From NCBI GenBank assembly GCA_964509885.1, contig CAZDZL010000003.1, forward strand, positions 75,982 to 139,981: a DNA stretch of 64,000 nt, in the 5' to 3' direction. Made by a program: the position numbers and the translations under genes. Source of the stretch: Palsa-1447 sp964509885 (GTDB taxonomy: Bacteria > Verrucomicrobiota > Verrucomicrobiia > Opitutales > Opitutaceae). Of the stretch, positions 26,378-35,877 are shown in pieces (position 1 is the first letter of the stretch; each line of letters starts with the position of its first letter). A model generated the notes under the pieces. It saw nothing but the letters and a program-made list of their open reading frames with translations, was not told the origin of the DNA and ran no database searches.

Positions 26378-27617
26378 TCTTCTCCTCGATGAGTTTCTCG
26401 TAGAGCCGCCTCATTCGGTTGGCGCTGATCGACGTGTCGTGCTCGGCGACGGCCTTCGCGCGGCCTGCGGCCCCCCACTGCGACGCCAGCTCGCCCTGGG
26501 TGAGGACCCTGTCGACGGCCGCGTGGAAGGTCTCGGGGCGGTCGAGGTCGAAGAGCGTCCCGTTCACGCCCTCCTTGACGAGGGCCGCGGCGCCCGAGGT
26601 CCGGCTGGAAATCACGGGCGTCCCCGAGGCCCAGGCCTCCACGATCACGATCCCAAAGGTCTCGGACTTTGACGGCAGGACCACGGCCCGCGCCAGCTGC
26701 AGGAGGCCGAGGAGGCGGGGATCGCCGAACGGAAGACTCCCGACCATCATCACGGAATCCCCGAGCCCGTCACCGTCGATGCGCGCCTGGATGGCCTGGG
26801 CATACTCCCGGTCCGTGGCCGCGCCGACAAACACGAGGAGCGCCCTGGGATGGCGACGGACGAGCTCGGCCGCCTGGGCGATCAGCCAGCCCTGGTTCTT
26901 GACCGGGTCTATCCTCCCGACGACGAGCAGCACCAGGCGGCCCGCCAGCCTTGGATAGGCGTCCATCGCCTCCGCCCGGCTCTCGCGGGCGAAGAGCGCG
27001 GTCGGCACGCCATGCGACTCGGTGAGGACCGTGCGCCCGGGGTGGCGCTCCCTGATGAGGGCCGCCTCTCTCGGGTTAAAGGCGATGATCGCGTCGGCCT
27101 GGTCCATCAGGTGCCGGGCCCGCAGCATGAAGCCAAGCGGCCTGCCCAAGTCCCAGCCGCCGGCCGAGGGCAGGCGCAGGCCCTCCCGCACGTCGGCGGG
27201 GAGGTCGTACACGCCCCCGTGGATGCTGATGACGAACGGGATCCTTCTGGTGCGGGCCGCCACGCGCGCGATGGCGCCGAGCCTCCCCTGCGCATGGGTG
27301 TGGATCACGTCGAGGCCGCGCTCGAGGATCAGGGACCCCAGCAGGTCGAAGGAGACCAGGTTGCCGCCCACAGCGACGAGCTGCGCCTTCTTCTTGGGGG
27401 AGATCCCGATGACCGGCACGAACCCGCGGAAGCGCCGCACGCCGTATTCCGAGACCGCGAATGGGTCGGCCGACCCGCCGTTGGGCCCGTGGCGCGGGGC
27501 GTGGATCACGGACTCCACGCCGTTCCTCGAAAGGTCGGTCGTGAGCTGGAGGATCGCCGACTCGGTGCCGCCCCATTCCGAGGGGTCGTACTTGCGAAGG
27601 ACGTGGGCGACGCGCAT
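26349..27617 (-). CDS. GT4-family glycosyltransferase
   Basis: 422 residues. N-terminal domain MRVAHVLRKYDPSEWGGTES with glycine-rich loop; donor domain with LLVVGRIDPVKNQGWLI, then LPSKSETFGIVIVEAWASGTPVI (E(x7)E-type segment) near residue 310-335. Cytoplasmic. Three bases separate it from the polymerase gene upstream. It is expected to add a sugar to the repeat unit; specificity unknown. Confidence 0.9.
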   Translation of the reverse strand: MRVAHVLRKYDPSEWGGTESAILQLTTDLSRNGVESVIHAPRHGPNGGSADPFAVSEYGVRRFRGFVPVIGISPKKKAQLVAVGGNLVSFDLLGSLILERGLDVIHTHAQGRLGAIARVAARTRRIPFVISIHGGVYDLPADVREGLRLPSAGGWDLGRPLGFMLRARHLMDQADAIIAFNPREAALIRERHPGRTVLTESHGVPTALFARESRAEAMDAYPRLAGRLVLLVVGRIDPVKNQGWLIAQAAELVRRHPRALLVFVGAATDREYAQAIQARIDGDGLGDSVMMVGSLPFGDPRLLGLLQLARAVVLPSKSETFGIVIVEAWASGTPVISSRTSGAAALVKEGVNGTLFDLDRPETFHAAVDRVLTQGELASQWGAAGRAKAVAEHDTSISANRMRRLYEKLIEEKNALRRNPGR

Positions 27618-27620
27618 GGG

Positions 27621-29069
27621 CTAGCTCCCCTCGGCGGCGAGGCCCGCCCGCGGGAACTCGCCGCGCGTGGGCCGGGTCGGCCCGGCTTCGGCGGCGGCCA
27701 GCCGCCGCGAGTGCGCGAGGCTGGCCAGCGAGCCCAGCAGGATGTAGAACGTGAAGAGTATCGGCGGCTGCCTGTAGATCCACTCGGTCAGGCTCTGGCC
27801 GAAGACCCCGCAGACGCTGAACAGCATCCCGACGCCCAGGGCGCGCATCGGGTCGGCCTTCGGAAGCCGCAGGAACGGCAGGCCCATCGACAGCCAGCGC
27901 AGCCACAGCAGGGCGAAGATCAGGAGACCCGGCACGCCCAGCTCTCCCAGCGTCAGCGCCGCGAGGTTGTGGGCTGGAGCCGCGAGGTAGGAATTGGCGT
28001 AGATCTTGTCGTTGGAGGTGCCGTAGACGGCGATCAGCGAGTCGTAGTCGTCAAAACGGTACCCGATCTGCGGCCCGTAGGTTCGGCTCACGCGGTAGGA
28101 CCAGTTGTTGAGCCCCACGCCGAAGAAATGGTCCCGGGCGATCGCCGCGGAGAGCCGCAGGTAGACGCCGCGCCCGTCGACCGCCGTGTCGAAGTACTCC
28201 TGCTCCAGGCTGGTCTCCATGTACCGCCGCTCGATCTGGCCCCAGCTCGCGCCGATCATGACCGCGACGCCCGCCAGCACCAGCGAGCGCACGATGATCC
28301 GGCCCGGGGTCAGCCGCCACGCGATGCAGGAGAGCGTGACGCCCGCGACCACCGCGGCGAACACGGGGATGCCCGCCCGCGAGAACGTGAGGAGGAGCCC
28401 GACGGCTCCGAGCACGGAACACAGACCGCAGAAGAGCTTCAGGGCCCGGGTCCAGCCGGACGCGGCCACGGCCACAAGCGGGGGCACCGTCATGCAGAAG
28501 TACATCGAGAGGCTGTTGGCGTGGTCGAGCGACCCGGAGGCCCGCTCGAGGCCCGTGATGAAATACTGCTTCGCGGCCAGGGCGCCCTCGAAGGCGACCG
28601 GGCAGCCGAGGGCCACGATCAGGAGCGTCCACTCGCGCCTCGACCGCACGTAGAAGGCCGAGGACAGGAACACCATGATGCTCGCGAGGATCTTCGAGAG
28701 CTCAAACACCCCGAACATCTTGGGCTCCATCACCACCACCGTGAGGCCGGCGTAGGCGAAGAAGAGCAGGATCAGCCCCAGGCTGCCCGGCCAGTAGGGG
28801 CGCCTGTCGGTTCCGCGCTGCCCGACCCAGCACCCGAAAAGCAGGCCGAACGCTAGAAGCTCGACCAGGGTTACCTGGATCCCGCGCGTGGTGCCCCTGT
28901 ACCAGGCCTCGCTGAAGAAGTTGACGTCCATCTTCTCCGAGAAGATGGCGAGGCTCACCATGGCGAAGAAGATCACGTCCCTTACGTGCCGCGACCAGGC
29001 GGCCGCAAGGGCGCCCGAGAAGGCTGCGACCGGGATCAGCACGACGGCCACCATGTGCGAGGGGCTCAT
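27621..29069 (-). CDS. O-antigen polymerase/ligase-like membrane protein (Wzy/WaaL)
   Basis: 482 residues with about ten to twelve predicted membrane helices. Family marks are LLLTFSRAGIPVFAAVVAG near the middle, a large periplasmic loop with RDHFFGVGLNNWSYR, and APAHNLAALTLGELGVPGLL where the His-Asn pair is conserved in WaaL/Wzy_C proteins. It likely polymerises or transfers the lipid-linked repeat units on the periplasmic side, with the PCP part of the fusion protein at 5819 setting chain length. Confidence 0.85.
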   Translation of the reverse strand: MSPSHMVAVVLIPVAAFSGALAAAWSRHVRDVIFFAMVSLAIFSEKMDVNFFSEAWYRGTTRGIQVTLVELLAFGLLFGCWVGQRGTDRRPYWPGSLGLILLFFAYAGLTVVVMEPKMFGVFELSKILASIMVFLSSAFYVRSRREWTLLIVALGCPVAFEGALAAKQYFITGLERASGSLDHANSLSMYFCMTVPPLVAVAASGWTRALKLFCGLCSVLGAVGLLLTFSRAGIPVFAAVVAGVTLSCIAWRLTPGRIIVRSLVLAGVAVMIGASWGQIERRYMETSLEQEYFDTAVDGRGVYLRLSAAIARDHFFGVGLNNWSYRVSRTYGPQIGYRFDDYDSLIAVYGTSNDKIYANSYLAAPAHNLAALTLGELGVPGLLIFALLWLRWLSMGLPFLRLPKADPMRALGVGMLFSVCGVFGQSLTEWIYRQPPILFTFYILLGSLASLAHSRRLAAAEAGPTRPTRGEFPRAGLAAEGS

Positions 29070-29142
29070 GGGGAACCGGCCCGTCCTCCCGGATACGCGC
29101 CGGGCCTGGGCGGGAATGCATTCATCCGTGCTATGCGCGCCG

Positions 29143-30282
29143 TCACCTGGAGCCGATCTCGCCCAGCGGCGCCGGGACCTGGCGCACCGTCTTCGGCCAG
29201 AACGCCGACACCCCGCGGCGCAGGAACGTCGAGGCCTGCCAGCACGCGACGAGGGTGATAACGAATCCCGCCGCCGCCGCGGGAAAATGGGTCAGGCGCC
29301 TGATCCCGCGCATCTTGCCGAGGCGCTGCCACCTGAAGGCGAGGATCCCCGGGAACAGCTGCCAGAACCGGCGCGGGCGGGCGACGCGGGCGTCGATCAG
29401 CTTCTTGAACCAGTCGGGGTCGCGCGCCTCGTTGCGCCGCATCGTCGCGGCCAGGTTCGCGCGGTCGTGCTCGGGCTGGGCCCGCAGGTACTCGAGGAGC
29501 ACGAACACGGTCGTCTGGCCGATCATCTGGCGCTTCTGGTTGTTCACGACGTCCCGGAGCGACAGGTAGGCCTCGTAGAGGTGCGTGGCGCCGACCACCG
29601 AGACCACCCTGGAGGGGTCGCTCGGCTCCCGGAAGAAGTCCGTGCAGATCACCGCCTTGAAGAACCCGTCATCGGTGGCCCCGAGGTCCCGCGGCAGGAA
29701 GATGTTGCGCGCGATGCCCGCGCGCAGGCAGTAGAGCATGCCGTTCAGGCGGCCCTCGATCGTGCCGGTCATGTCCGACATCGCGAGGGAGAGCCGCTCC
29801 CTCGCGGAGCGGCGCCCCTTGCCGGAGATGTTCTTGCGGGGGCAGTCGGACGCGCCGCCGAGGCGGGGGTTGCGCTCGAGCTCCGCGAGCACGAGCTCGA
29901 GGGTGTCGGCCTGTTCGAGGTCGATGTCCGCGTCCATGAGGCAGATGTACCGGGTCTCGCGGGCGGAGAACTCGTGGACGAACCGGTTCCAGGCGTTGTT
30001 GCGGCCCGGCTCGGGGATGTCCGCGACCCAGGCGTTCGGCCCGGTTTCCGCGGGATGCATCCCGCCATGCCGGGCGAGGACGCCGGCGGCGACCCTCGCC
30101 GTCGCGTCCGTGCATCCGTTGCACAGGCAGACGATTTCGCAGCCCTCGCCCCGCGCGGCGAGGCGCGCAAAGACCGTCTGGCCCAGGAGCGACGTCAGCA
30201 TCGGGCCTATGGAGGCCTCCTCGTTCCAGGCCATGATGCCGATGGAAAGCGTGATGGGTAAATCGTTCTTGAGAATGCGCAT
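29143..30282 (-). CDS. GT2-family glycosyltransferase with C-terminal membrane helix
   Basis: 379 residues. GT-A fold: ITLSIGIMAWNEEASIGPML at the N-terminus, CEIVCLCNGCTDATARV, and CLMDADIDLEQADTLEL carrying a DxD motif near residue 115. A C-terminal hydrophobic helix (FPAAAAGFVITLVACWQAS) should anchor it in the inner membrane. It is separated from the polymerase gene by 73 nt. A -10-like CATAAT (30311-30306 on the minus strand) lies upstream, with a poor CACCC-type match 24 nt further. Divergent from the next glycosyltransferase. Confidence 0.88.
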   Translation of the reverse strand: MRILKNDLPITLSIGIMAWNEEASIGPMLTSLLGQTVFARLAARGEGCEIVCLCNGCTDATARVAAGVLARHGGMHPAETGPNAWVADIPEPGRNNAWNRFVHEFSARETRYICLMDADIDLEQADTLELVLAELERNPRLGGASDCPRKNISGKGRRSARERLSLAMSDMTGTIEGRLNGMLYCLRAGIARNIFLPRDLGATDDGFFKAVICTDFFREPSDPSRVVSVVGATHLYEAYLSLRDVVNNQKRQMIGQTTVFVLLEYLRAQPEHDRANLAATMRRNEARDPDWFKKLIDARVARPRRFWQLFPGILAFRWQRLGKMRGIRRLTHFPAAAAGFVITLVACWQASTFLRRGVSAFWPKTVRQVPAPLGEIGSR

Positions 30283-30344
30283 ACGTCCTGGAAGGTGCCG
30301 GAAACATTATGACCGATGTGCCGACCGGGCTGCCAGCGGGTCTG

Positions 30345-30352
30345 CACCCCCA
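30345..30352 (+). promoter_or_regulatory. Accessory CACCCCCA box
   Basis: CACCCCCATTT sits 21-22 nt (two helical turns) upstream of the promoter-proximal CACCCCATTT at 30367, a spacing that would place two bound proteins on the same DNA face. Confidence 0.35.
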
Positions 30353-30366
30353 TTTAGGGCGGGAAT

Positions 30367-30402
30367 CACCCCATTTCCGCGGCGGCGCGCCTCCGGTAGA
30401 TT
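30367..30402 (+). promoter_or_regulatory. CACCCCA-box promoter for the glycosyltransferase at 30410
   Basis: CACCCCA (30367-30373), 23 nt, TAGATT (30397-30402), 7 nt, ATG (30410). The box context AATCACCCCATTTC is nearly the same as AATCACCCCATATC upstream of 36075. A leaderless transcript is predicted. Confidence 0.6.
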
Positions 30403-30409
30403 GGGGTGC

Positions 30410-31285
30410 ATGGAAGAGCCGCCCGTCAGCATTGTCCTCCGCTCGTTCAACGAGGCCTGGGCGCTGCGCTCAACCCTGGCGGCCCTGAAGACGCAGGCCT
30501 ACCGCAACTGGGAGCTCATCGCGTTTGACTCGGGATCCACCGACGGGTCCGTGGAGATCCTGCGCGCCGCCAGGCCCGCGCATCTCATCCAGATGCTGCC
30601 GCACGAATACAGGCCGGGGCGGGTCCTGAACCAGGGGATGGAGCTCTCCGGGCGCGAGCGCGTCATCTTCCTGAACGCCGATGCCACCCCGCAGGGGCCC
30701 GGCTGGCTCGGCCCGCTCGTGGAGGCGCTGGCGGACCCGCGGGTCGCTGCGGCGTTCGGGTGCCAGGTCCCGCGGCCGGACTGCGCCGCGGCGGTGGCGC
30801 GCGACTACGAGAGGTGCTTCGGCGCGGACCGCGAGTCGGCCCGCTGGGACAATTTCTTCAGCATGGTGAGCAGCGGCCTGCGGCGCGACGCGTGGGCCCG
30901 GCGCGGCTTCCGCGAGACCATGCAGTACTCCGAGGACGACGAGTACACCCGCTGGTGCCGCGCCGCGGGCTACCGCATCGCCTACTGCCCGGGTTCGGTG
31001 GTCATGCATTCCCACAACTATACCCCGCGGCAGGCCTACAAGCGCAGCTTCGGCGAGGCGTGGGCCCTGTCCGCAGTCTGCTCCCCCTCTGAGGGGCGGC
31101 CCGGCGCGCGGGCGCTCCTCCTCGGCTGGCTGCGCGACGCCCAGGGCGACCTGCGCTACTGCGCGCGGACAGGCCGGCTGCCCCAGCTCGCGGGGGCCCT
31201 CGGCACCCGCTGGCAGCAGCGGCTCGGGCGCCGGCACGGCATGAGCGCCGGCTGGCAGATGCACAGGGTCGACCACGTCCTGTGA
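30410..31285 (+). CDS. GT2-family glycosyltransferase
   Basis: 291 residues from ATG 30410 (MEEPPVSIVLRSFNEAWALR); a much longer open frame upstream is not coding because it runs through the promoter and antisense to the divergent gene. GT-A motifs: ELIAFDSGSTDGSVEIL, IFLNADATPQ (DxD-equivalent NAD), and YSEDDEYTRWCRAAGYRI for the catalytic base region. It overlaps the following gene by four bases (GTGA). It likely adds a repeat-unit sugar. Confidence 0.9.
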   Translation: MEEPPVSIVLRSFNEAWALRSTLAALKTQAYRNWELIAFDSGSTDGSVEILRAARPAHLIQMLPHEYRPGRVLNQGMELSGRERVIFLNADATPQGPGWLGPLVEALADPRVAAAFGCQVPRPDCAAAVARDYERCFGADRESARWDNFFSMVSSGLRRDAWARRGFRETMQYSEDDEYTRWCRAAGYRIAYCPGSVVMHSHNYTPRQAYKRSFGEAWALSAVCSPSEGRPGARALLLGWLRDAQGDLRYCARTGRLPQLAGALGTRWQQRLGRRHGMSAGWQMHRVDHVL

Positions 31286-32502
31286 GTGCCGCCAGCCAGC
31301 AGGAAGCCCCCCCAGTGGAGGCCGGGCCGCCGCCTCCCGGGGCCGCCCCGGGGCAAAGGTTCACGCTCGACGGGGACGCTGCGCTGGAGGCGCACCTGGG
31401 GCGCACCTGCGCCCGCGTCGTGAGCGGCCTGCGCGGCCTCGTCCCGGCCCGCGCACTCGAGGCGGTGATCCTCGGGGGCGGCTACGGCCGCGGCGAGGGC
31501 GGCGTCCTTCGCGGCGCCGCCGGCGACCGCCCCTACAACGACCTCGAGTTCTACGTCGCCATCAGGGGAAACCGCCACGTGAGCGAGCGCCTCTACCGGC
31601 GCCGGATCGACGTGCTCGGCGAGATCCTCACCCACCTCGCCGACGCGGAGGTCGAGTTCAAGATAACGTCGCCCTCGGAGATCGAGTCGTGGCCCGTGAG
31701 CATGTTCTCCTACGACCTCGCCGCGGGGCACCGGCTCCTCTGGGGGAAGGGACCCGGCCTCACGCCCGACGCCTGGGGGCTCCACCGCTTCGCCGAGAAC
31801 ATCCCGCAGGCGGAGGCGACGCGGCTCCTCATGAACCGGTGCTCGGGCCTGCTCTTCGCGCAGGTCCGGCTAGAACAAGAGCCGTTCACCGCCGCCGCCG
31901 CCGACTTCGTCCGCAGGAACGTGGCGAAGGCGCAGCTTGCCTGCGGCGACGCGATCCTGACGGCGTTCGGGCGCTACCACTGGAGCTGCACGGAGCGCCA
32001 CCGCCGGCTGGAGGCCCTCGCCAGGGACAAGCACTCCCCGTGGTTCGACGCGGCGGTCCGCCACCACGCCGCGGGCGTCGCCTTCAAGCTGCATCCCAAG
32101 TCGGGAGCCCTGCCTTGGGAGACCCTCACCCAGGCGCACGCCGAGGTCACCGCGTTCGCCCTGAAATGCTGGCTCTGGGTCGAGGCGCGCCGCCTCGGCC
32201 GGCCCTTCTCATCCGCTAGGGATTACGCCGACGCCGGGTGCGACACGTGCCCGGGCACCTCGCCGCTCCTCAACGTCCTCTTGAATCTCCGGGCCGACGG
32301 GTTCAGGCCGAGGGCCCGTCCCGCGCCGTGGCGGCACCCGCGCGAGCGGGTCTTCCACGCCCTCGCGCTTCTCCTCTGGGTTCCCGGCGCGACGGGCGAT
32401 CCCGTCCTGCGGCCGCGGCTCGAGGCCGGGCTCAATGCGCGGGCGACCAGCCTCGCCGAGTGGGTCGAGGCCTACCGCGCCCTCTGGAGCCGGGTCCAGT
32501 AG
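31282..32502 (+). CDS. Nucleotidyltransferase-fold protein of unknown function
   Basis: 406 residues from GTG 31282. N-terminal Pro-rich 30 residues, then a Pol-beta-like nucleotidyltransferase signature: ILGGGYGRGEGGVL (about 63-76) followed by YNDLEFYVAI (Asp87, Glu89 in place of the usual DxD) and EVEFKITSPSEIESWP. The C-terminal two thirds are helical with no recognised family. Translation is coupled to the upstream glycosyltransferase. It may nucleotidylate or otherwise modify a small molecule or protein of the polymer pathway; I cannot assign a reaction. It is convergent with the Ig-like protein, 25 nt apart. Confidence 0.6.
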   Translation: MSAASQQEAPPVEAGPPPPGAAPGQRFTLDGDAALEAHLGRTCARVVSGLRGLVPARALEAVILGGGYGRGEGGVLRGAAGDRPYNDLEFYVAIRGNRHVSERLYRRRIDVLGEILTHLADAEVEFKITSPSEIESWPVSMFSYDLAAGHRLLWGKGPGLTPDAWGLHRFAENIPQAEATRLLMNRCSGLLFAQVRLEQEPFTAAAADFVRRNVAKAQLACGDAILTAFGRYHWSCTERHRRLEALARDKHSPWFDAAVRHHAAGVAFKLHPKSGALPWETLTQAHAEVTAFALKCWLWVEARRLGRPFSSARDYADAGCDTCPGTSPLLNVLLNLRADGFRPRARPAPWRHPRERVFHALALLLWVPGATGDPVLRPRLEAGLNARATSLAEWVEAYRALWSRVQ

Positions 32503-32527
32503 CCGGGCGGCAGGCCCTTCCCCGGGG

Positions 32528-35503
32528 TCACGGCTCCTCGTACACCTCGAGGAGCGCGATGCCCGTCGAACCGCCGGCTCCGCTCACCTGCGCCGTGTAG
32601 GCGCCGGGGGGAAGCGTCACGAGGATCGCAGCGTCGGCCGACGTCGCGGGCAGCGGGAACGCGGACACCGCGTTGAAGGCCGCCTGCAGCTCGGCCGTGC
32701 CGCCCCAGCCGTTGTTGGAGCCGACCGCGACCTGGCTCGAGTCGAACACGGTCAGGAGCGGGTCCGCCAGGAAGCCCGACACGCCGTAGGCGGCCAGGGC
32801 GGGCCCGAGGCCCCGGATGAGCACCGTCTCGGGCGAGGGGCCGGTGATGACGAAGCCGACCGTCAGGACGTTGGAGCCGCCGCCCGCGAGGCCGCGGACC
32901 GACACGTTGATGAAGTGCGCCGTCGGGGAGGCCGCGGTGTCGGCGTCATAGGCCTCGAGCAGGACGACTCCCGTCCCGCCGTTCGCCCCGGTCACCTGCG
33001 CCGTGTAGGAGCCGGGCTGGAGCGTCGCGAGCAGGGCCGCGTCCAGGGATGTCGGCGGCAGGGCGAACGCGCCGTTCTGGGCGAACGCCGTGGCGAGCAC
33101 GCCGGTACCGCCCCAGTTGTCGTTGGAGGCGATCAGCGCCTGGCCCGAGTCGAAGAGCGAGAGCTGCGGGTCGGCCAGGAGGCCCGTCACGCCGAAGTTG
33201 GCCAGCGTGGGGCCGACCGCCCGGATGAGCGCCGACTCGGTGCCCGATCCGCCGACCACGAGTCCGATGATCAGCAACTGGCCGGCGCCGCCGCTGTAGC
33301 CGCGCGCCGAGACATTGGTGAGGTGGCTCGGCGTCCCCGCGGGCAGGACGATGAGCGGCGCCGGGACGGAGATGTCGGCCGAGAAGGGGTTGGCGACCTC
33401 GACGTCGTAGGTCCCGGCGTCCGACGCCTGGACGTTGAAGATCGTGAACGAGGGGCCGGTCGCCCCCGGTATCAGCGACTGGTTCTTGCGCCACTGGTAC
33501 GTGACCGGGGCGTCGCCGGTGACGGCCACGGTGAAGGTGGCCACGCCGCCCACCGTCGTCGAGACGGGGTTCGGCTGGAGCTGGATGGACATGATGACGG
33601 GCGGCCCGCCGGCGGCCTGCACGGTGAGCGCCGCCCCCTGCGTCGTCAGCTGCCCCGCCGAGTCCGATATCACCACCGTGTAGGTGCCCGCGTCGGACGC
33701 CGCCGCGGGGGCGAAGGTGAGGCTCGTCGACGTCGCGCCGGGGACCGCGACCCCGCCCTTGTACCACTGGTAGGTGATCGGGGGGGAGCCGACGACGCCC
33801 ACGATCAGCGTGGCCGTGCCGCCCGCTGTGACGGAGGTGTCGCTGGGCTGGTACTGGAAGATGGGCGCAAAGGCTGCCGGAGCCACGGTCAGAACCGCGC
33901 CGAGGCTTGTCTGCGAGCCCGCCGGATTGGTCACGACGACGGAGTAGGTTCCCGCGTCGGAGTTCTGGACGTGCTGCATTGTCACCGTGGCCGACGTGGC
34001 GCCCGGGATCGGCGAGCCGTCCATCAGCCACTGGTAGGTCAGGGGCGCGATTCCGGAGGCCCCGACCATGAAGCTCACCGGGGAACCCACCGTCGCCGAG
34101 TTCTTGTAGGGCTGGGCCGTGATTGCCGGGGGCACGAACACCGAGAGCGCGTCGAGGGTGGCCGCCGCCGACTTGACGCTCCCGAGGGCGCTCGTCACCG
34201 TCACGATGTAGGTGCCCGAGTCCGCCGCGGTCACAAGCATCAGGGTCAGCGTCGGGGCCGTCTGGCCGGCGATGAGGACGTTGTTGTGAGACCACTGGTA
34301 GCTCAGGGCGCCGGTTCCGACCGCCGTAACCGAGAACTGCGCCGAGGAGCCCACCGTGGCGGACTGCGACGAGGGCTGGACGAGGATCGTCGGCGGGGTC
34401 GTGCCTGCGACGCCCGATGTCGGGTCGGTCACCGAGAGCGTGAGGGTCGTCGTCGGCCCGGCTCCGAGCGCGTTGGTTGCGCCCGCGGTGAGCGTGTAGG
34501 TCCCGGCCGGCGTCGGCGCCCCGGAGAGCTCGCCCGTCGCCGAGTTGAACGCGAGGCCGGACGGGGCGCCCGTCAGGGTGTAGATCACCGGGCTGTTGTT
34601 CGCCGTCAGCGTGTAGGAGAACGCGGCCCCGGCCGGGCCGCTCGGGGTCGTCGAGCTCGTGATCGTGGAGAAGCTCCCGATGGTCAGGATGAGGCTCCGG
34701 GGGAGGCTGACGCCGAAGGAGTTGCTGGCCCAGATGGCCACGTTCGCGACCTGCGGGGAGTCGGGTGTGCCGCTGATGATCCCGGTCGTCGTGTCGATGG
34801 CCAGGCCCGCGGGGAGCCCGTCCGCCGAGAAGGACGTCGGGTTGTTCGTCGCCGTGATGGCGTAGCTGAACGGTGCGCCCGCGGCGGTGGAGACCAGCGC
34901 GGCGCTGGTTATGGCCGGCAGCGGGCCCGCAGGGCCGATCGTGAACATGAAGACGAGGATCGTCCCCTGGCCGACCGCGTTGTTCGCGCTGATCGACGTG
35001 AAGTACAGGCCAGCCGTTGTCGGGGTGCCGCTGATCTGGGCGCCCGAGGACGTCAGCCCGGGAGGAAGCTCGGCATAGTTGTAGCTCGTCGGCCCGTTGG
35101 AGGCGACAATCGTGTAGCTGAACGCGGTCCCTACCGTGCCCGTCAGCGACCCCAGGCCGGCGATCGTCGGCGTCCCCGCGGCGGCATCCACCGTGATCCG
35201 GAACGGATACGGGGTGCTGGTCGAGCCCTGCGCCAGGTGCAGGTTCCCGTTGAAGGTCCCCACGGTTCCCGTCGCGCCGCTGACATTGCCCGTCGAGGCG
35301 TCGATGGAGAGGCCCGCAGGGAGCCCGTCGGCGGAGTAGGTCGTGCCCGCGGGCTGCGGGGGATTGGTGACGATCTGGAACGAATAGGCCTGGCCCCCGG
35401 TGGCGTCGGGAAGGATGGTCTGCGCCGAGGCGGCGGCGGCGAGTCCGAGGAAGGCAAGCGAGAGGGAGAGCAGGCGGGACGGGAACGCGGATGTTGGATT
35501 CAT
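32528..35503 (-). CDS. Large secreted protein with tandem Ig-like domains and two C-terminal beta repeats
   Basis: 991 residues; signal peptide SRLLSLSLAFLGLAAAASAQ. Residues about 30-420 are four putative-Ig (He_PIG-like) repeats marked by GLPAGLSIDxxTGxISGTP motifs. About 430-720 are Ig/I-set repeats marked by YQWxxxxxxIPGAT and SDAGTYxVxV. About 725-990 are two copies of a roughly 125-residue domain (SARGYSGGAG...; SVRGLAGGGS...; each with LIRAVGP or LIRGLGP, LxDPxLxLFD, NWGGT or GWGGT and YTAQVxG). The same repeat ends the GH16 enzyme at 47451. Likely a surface or matrix adhesin. A sequence on the minus strand at 35619-35606 resembles the CACCCCA box but has no good -10 at 23 nt. Confidence 0.8.
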   Translation of the reverse strand: MNPTSAFPSRLLSLSLAFLGLAAAASAQTILPDATGGQAYSFQIVTNPPQPAGTTYSADGLPAGLSIDASTGNVSGATGTVGTFNGNLHLAQGSTSTPYPFRITVDAAAGTPTIAGLGSLTGTVGTAFSYTIVASNGPTSYNYAELPPGLTSSGAQISGTPTTAGLYFTSISANNAVGQGTILVFMFTIGPAGPLPAITSAALVSTAAGAPFSYAITATNNPTSFSADGLPAGLAIDTTTGIISGTPDSPQVANVAIWASNSFGVSLPRSLILTIGSFSTITSSTTPSGPAGAAFSYTLTANNSPVIYTLTGAPSGLAFNSATGELSGAPTPAGTYTLTAGATNALGAGPTTTLTLSVTDPTSGVAGTTPPTILVQPSSQSATVGSSAQFSVTAVGTGALSYQWSHNNVLIAGQTAPTLTLMLVTAADSGTYIVTVTSALGSVKSAAATLDALSVFVPPAITAQPYKNSATVGSPVSFMVGASGIAPLTYQWLMDGSPIPGATSATVTMQHVQNSDAGTYSVVVTNPAGSQTSLGAVLTVAPAAFAPIFQYQPSDTSVTAGGTATLIVGVVGSPPITYQWYKGGVAVPGATSTSLTFAPAAASDAGTYTVVISDSAGQLTTQGAALTVQAAGGPPVIMSIQLQPNPVSTTVGGVATFTVAVTGDAPVTYQWRKNQSLIPGATGPSFTIFNVQASDAGTYDVEVANPFSADISVPAPLIVLPAGTPSHLTNVSARGYSGGAGQLLIIGLVVGGSGTESALIRAVGPTLANFGVTGLLADPQLSLFDSGQALIASNDNWGGTGVLATAFAQNGAFALPPTSLDAALLATLQPGSYTAQVTGANGGTGVVLLEAYDADTAASPTAHFINVSVRGLAGGGSNVLTVGFVITGPSPETVLIRGLGPALAAYGVSGFLADPLLTVFDSSQVAVGSNNGWGGTAELQAAFNAVSAFPLPATSADAAILVTLPPGAYTAQVSGAGGSTGIALLEVYEEP

Positions 35504-35792
35504 GGAGGGCCGGAGTTTGGACCGGGCGCCGTGGAAGGGCGCCCCGGGTACGGGAACACAGGGATTGTTGATTTGGCCGGAGACAGACTCCCCGCGCGGC
35601 GTAACCGATATGGGGGATTACCCCACTCTCGCCCGTCCCCCCGACCCCATGGCGTTGTGCCTGGCTCGCCCGGGAGATTCCGGGCGGCCCATGGTCATCC
35701 CTGCGCTTCAATGAATTGGGGAATCATCCGTTCTCCGTTGTGCGGCTCCGGGCCGCCGATTGGGCTCCACGAACGCCGGCCGCGCGTCTTGT

Positions 35793-35877
35793 TGGTGCTC
35801 GGGACAGGACTTGAACCTGCACGCCTTGCGGCAACGGCTTCTAAGACCGTCGTGTATGCCAATTCCACCACCCGAGC
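35793..35877 (-). tRNA. tRNA-Leu (anticodon UAG)
   Basis: Read on the minus strand: acceptor GCTCGGG pairs with CCCGAGC, followed by an encoded ACCA end. D-arm TGGTGGAATTGGCA, anticodon stem ACGGT/GCCGT with loop CTTAGAA (anticodon TAG), a long variable arm typical of class II tRNA-Leu, and T-arm GGTTCAAGTCC. 85 nt. Confidence 0.95.

Noticed and set aside
35606..35625. TGGGGGATTACCCCA palindrome resembling the box on both strands
   Set aside because: As a promoter it fails: no TAnnnT at 23 nt on either strand. Kept only as a remark in the Ig-protein entry.
35643..35714. GACCCCA followed after 24 nt by GAGATT and an ATG encoding an eight-codon peptide
   Set aside because: Spacing and -10 both deviate from the four matched promoters; a seven-residue product without support.
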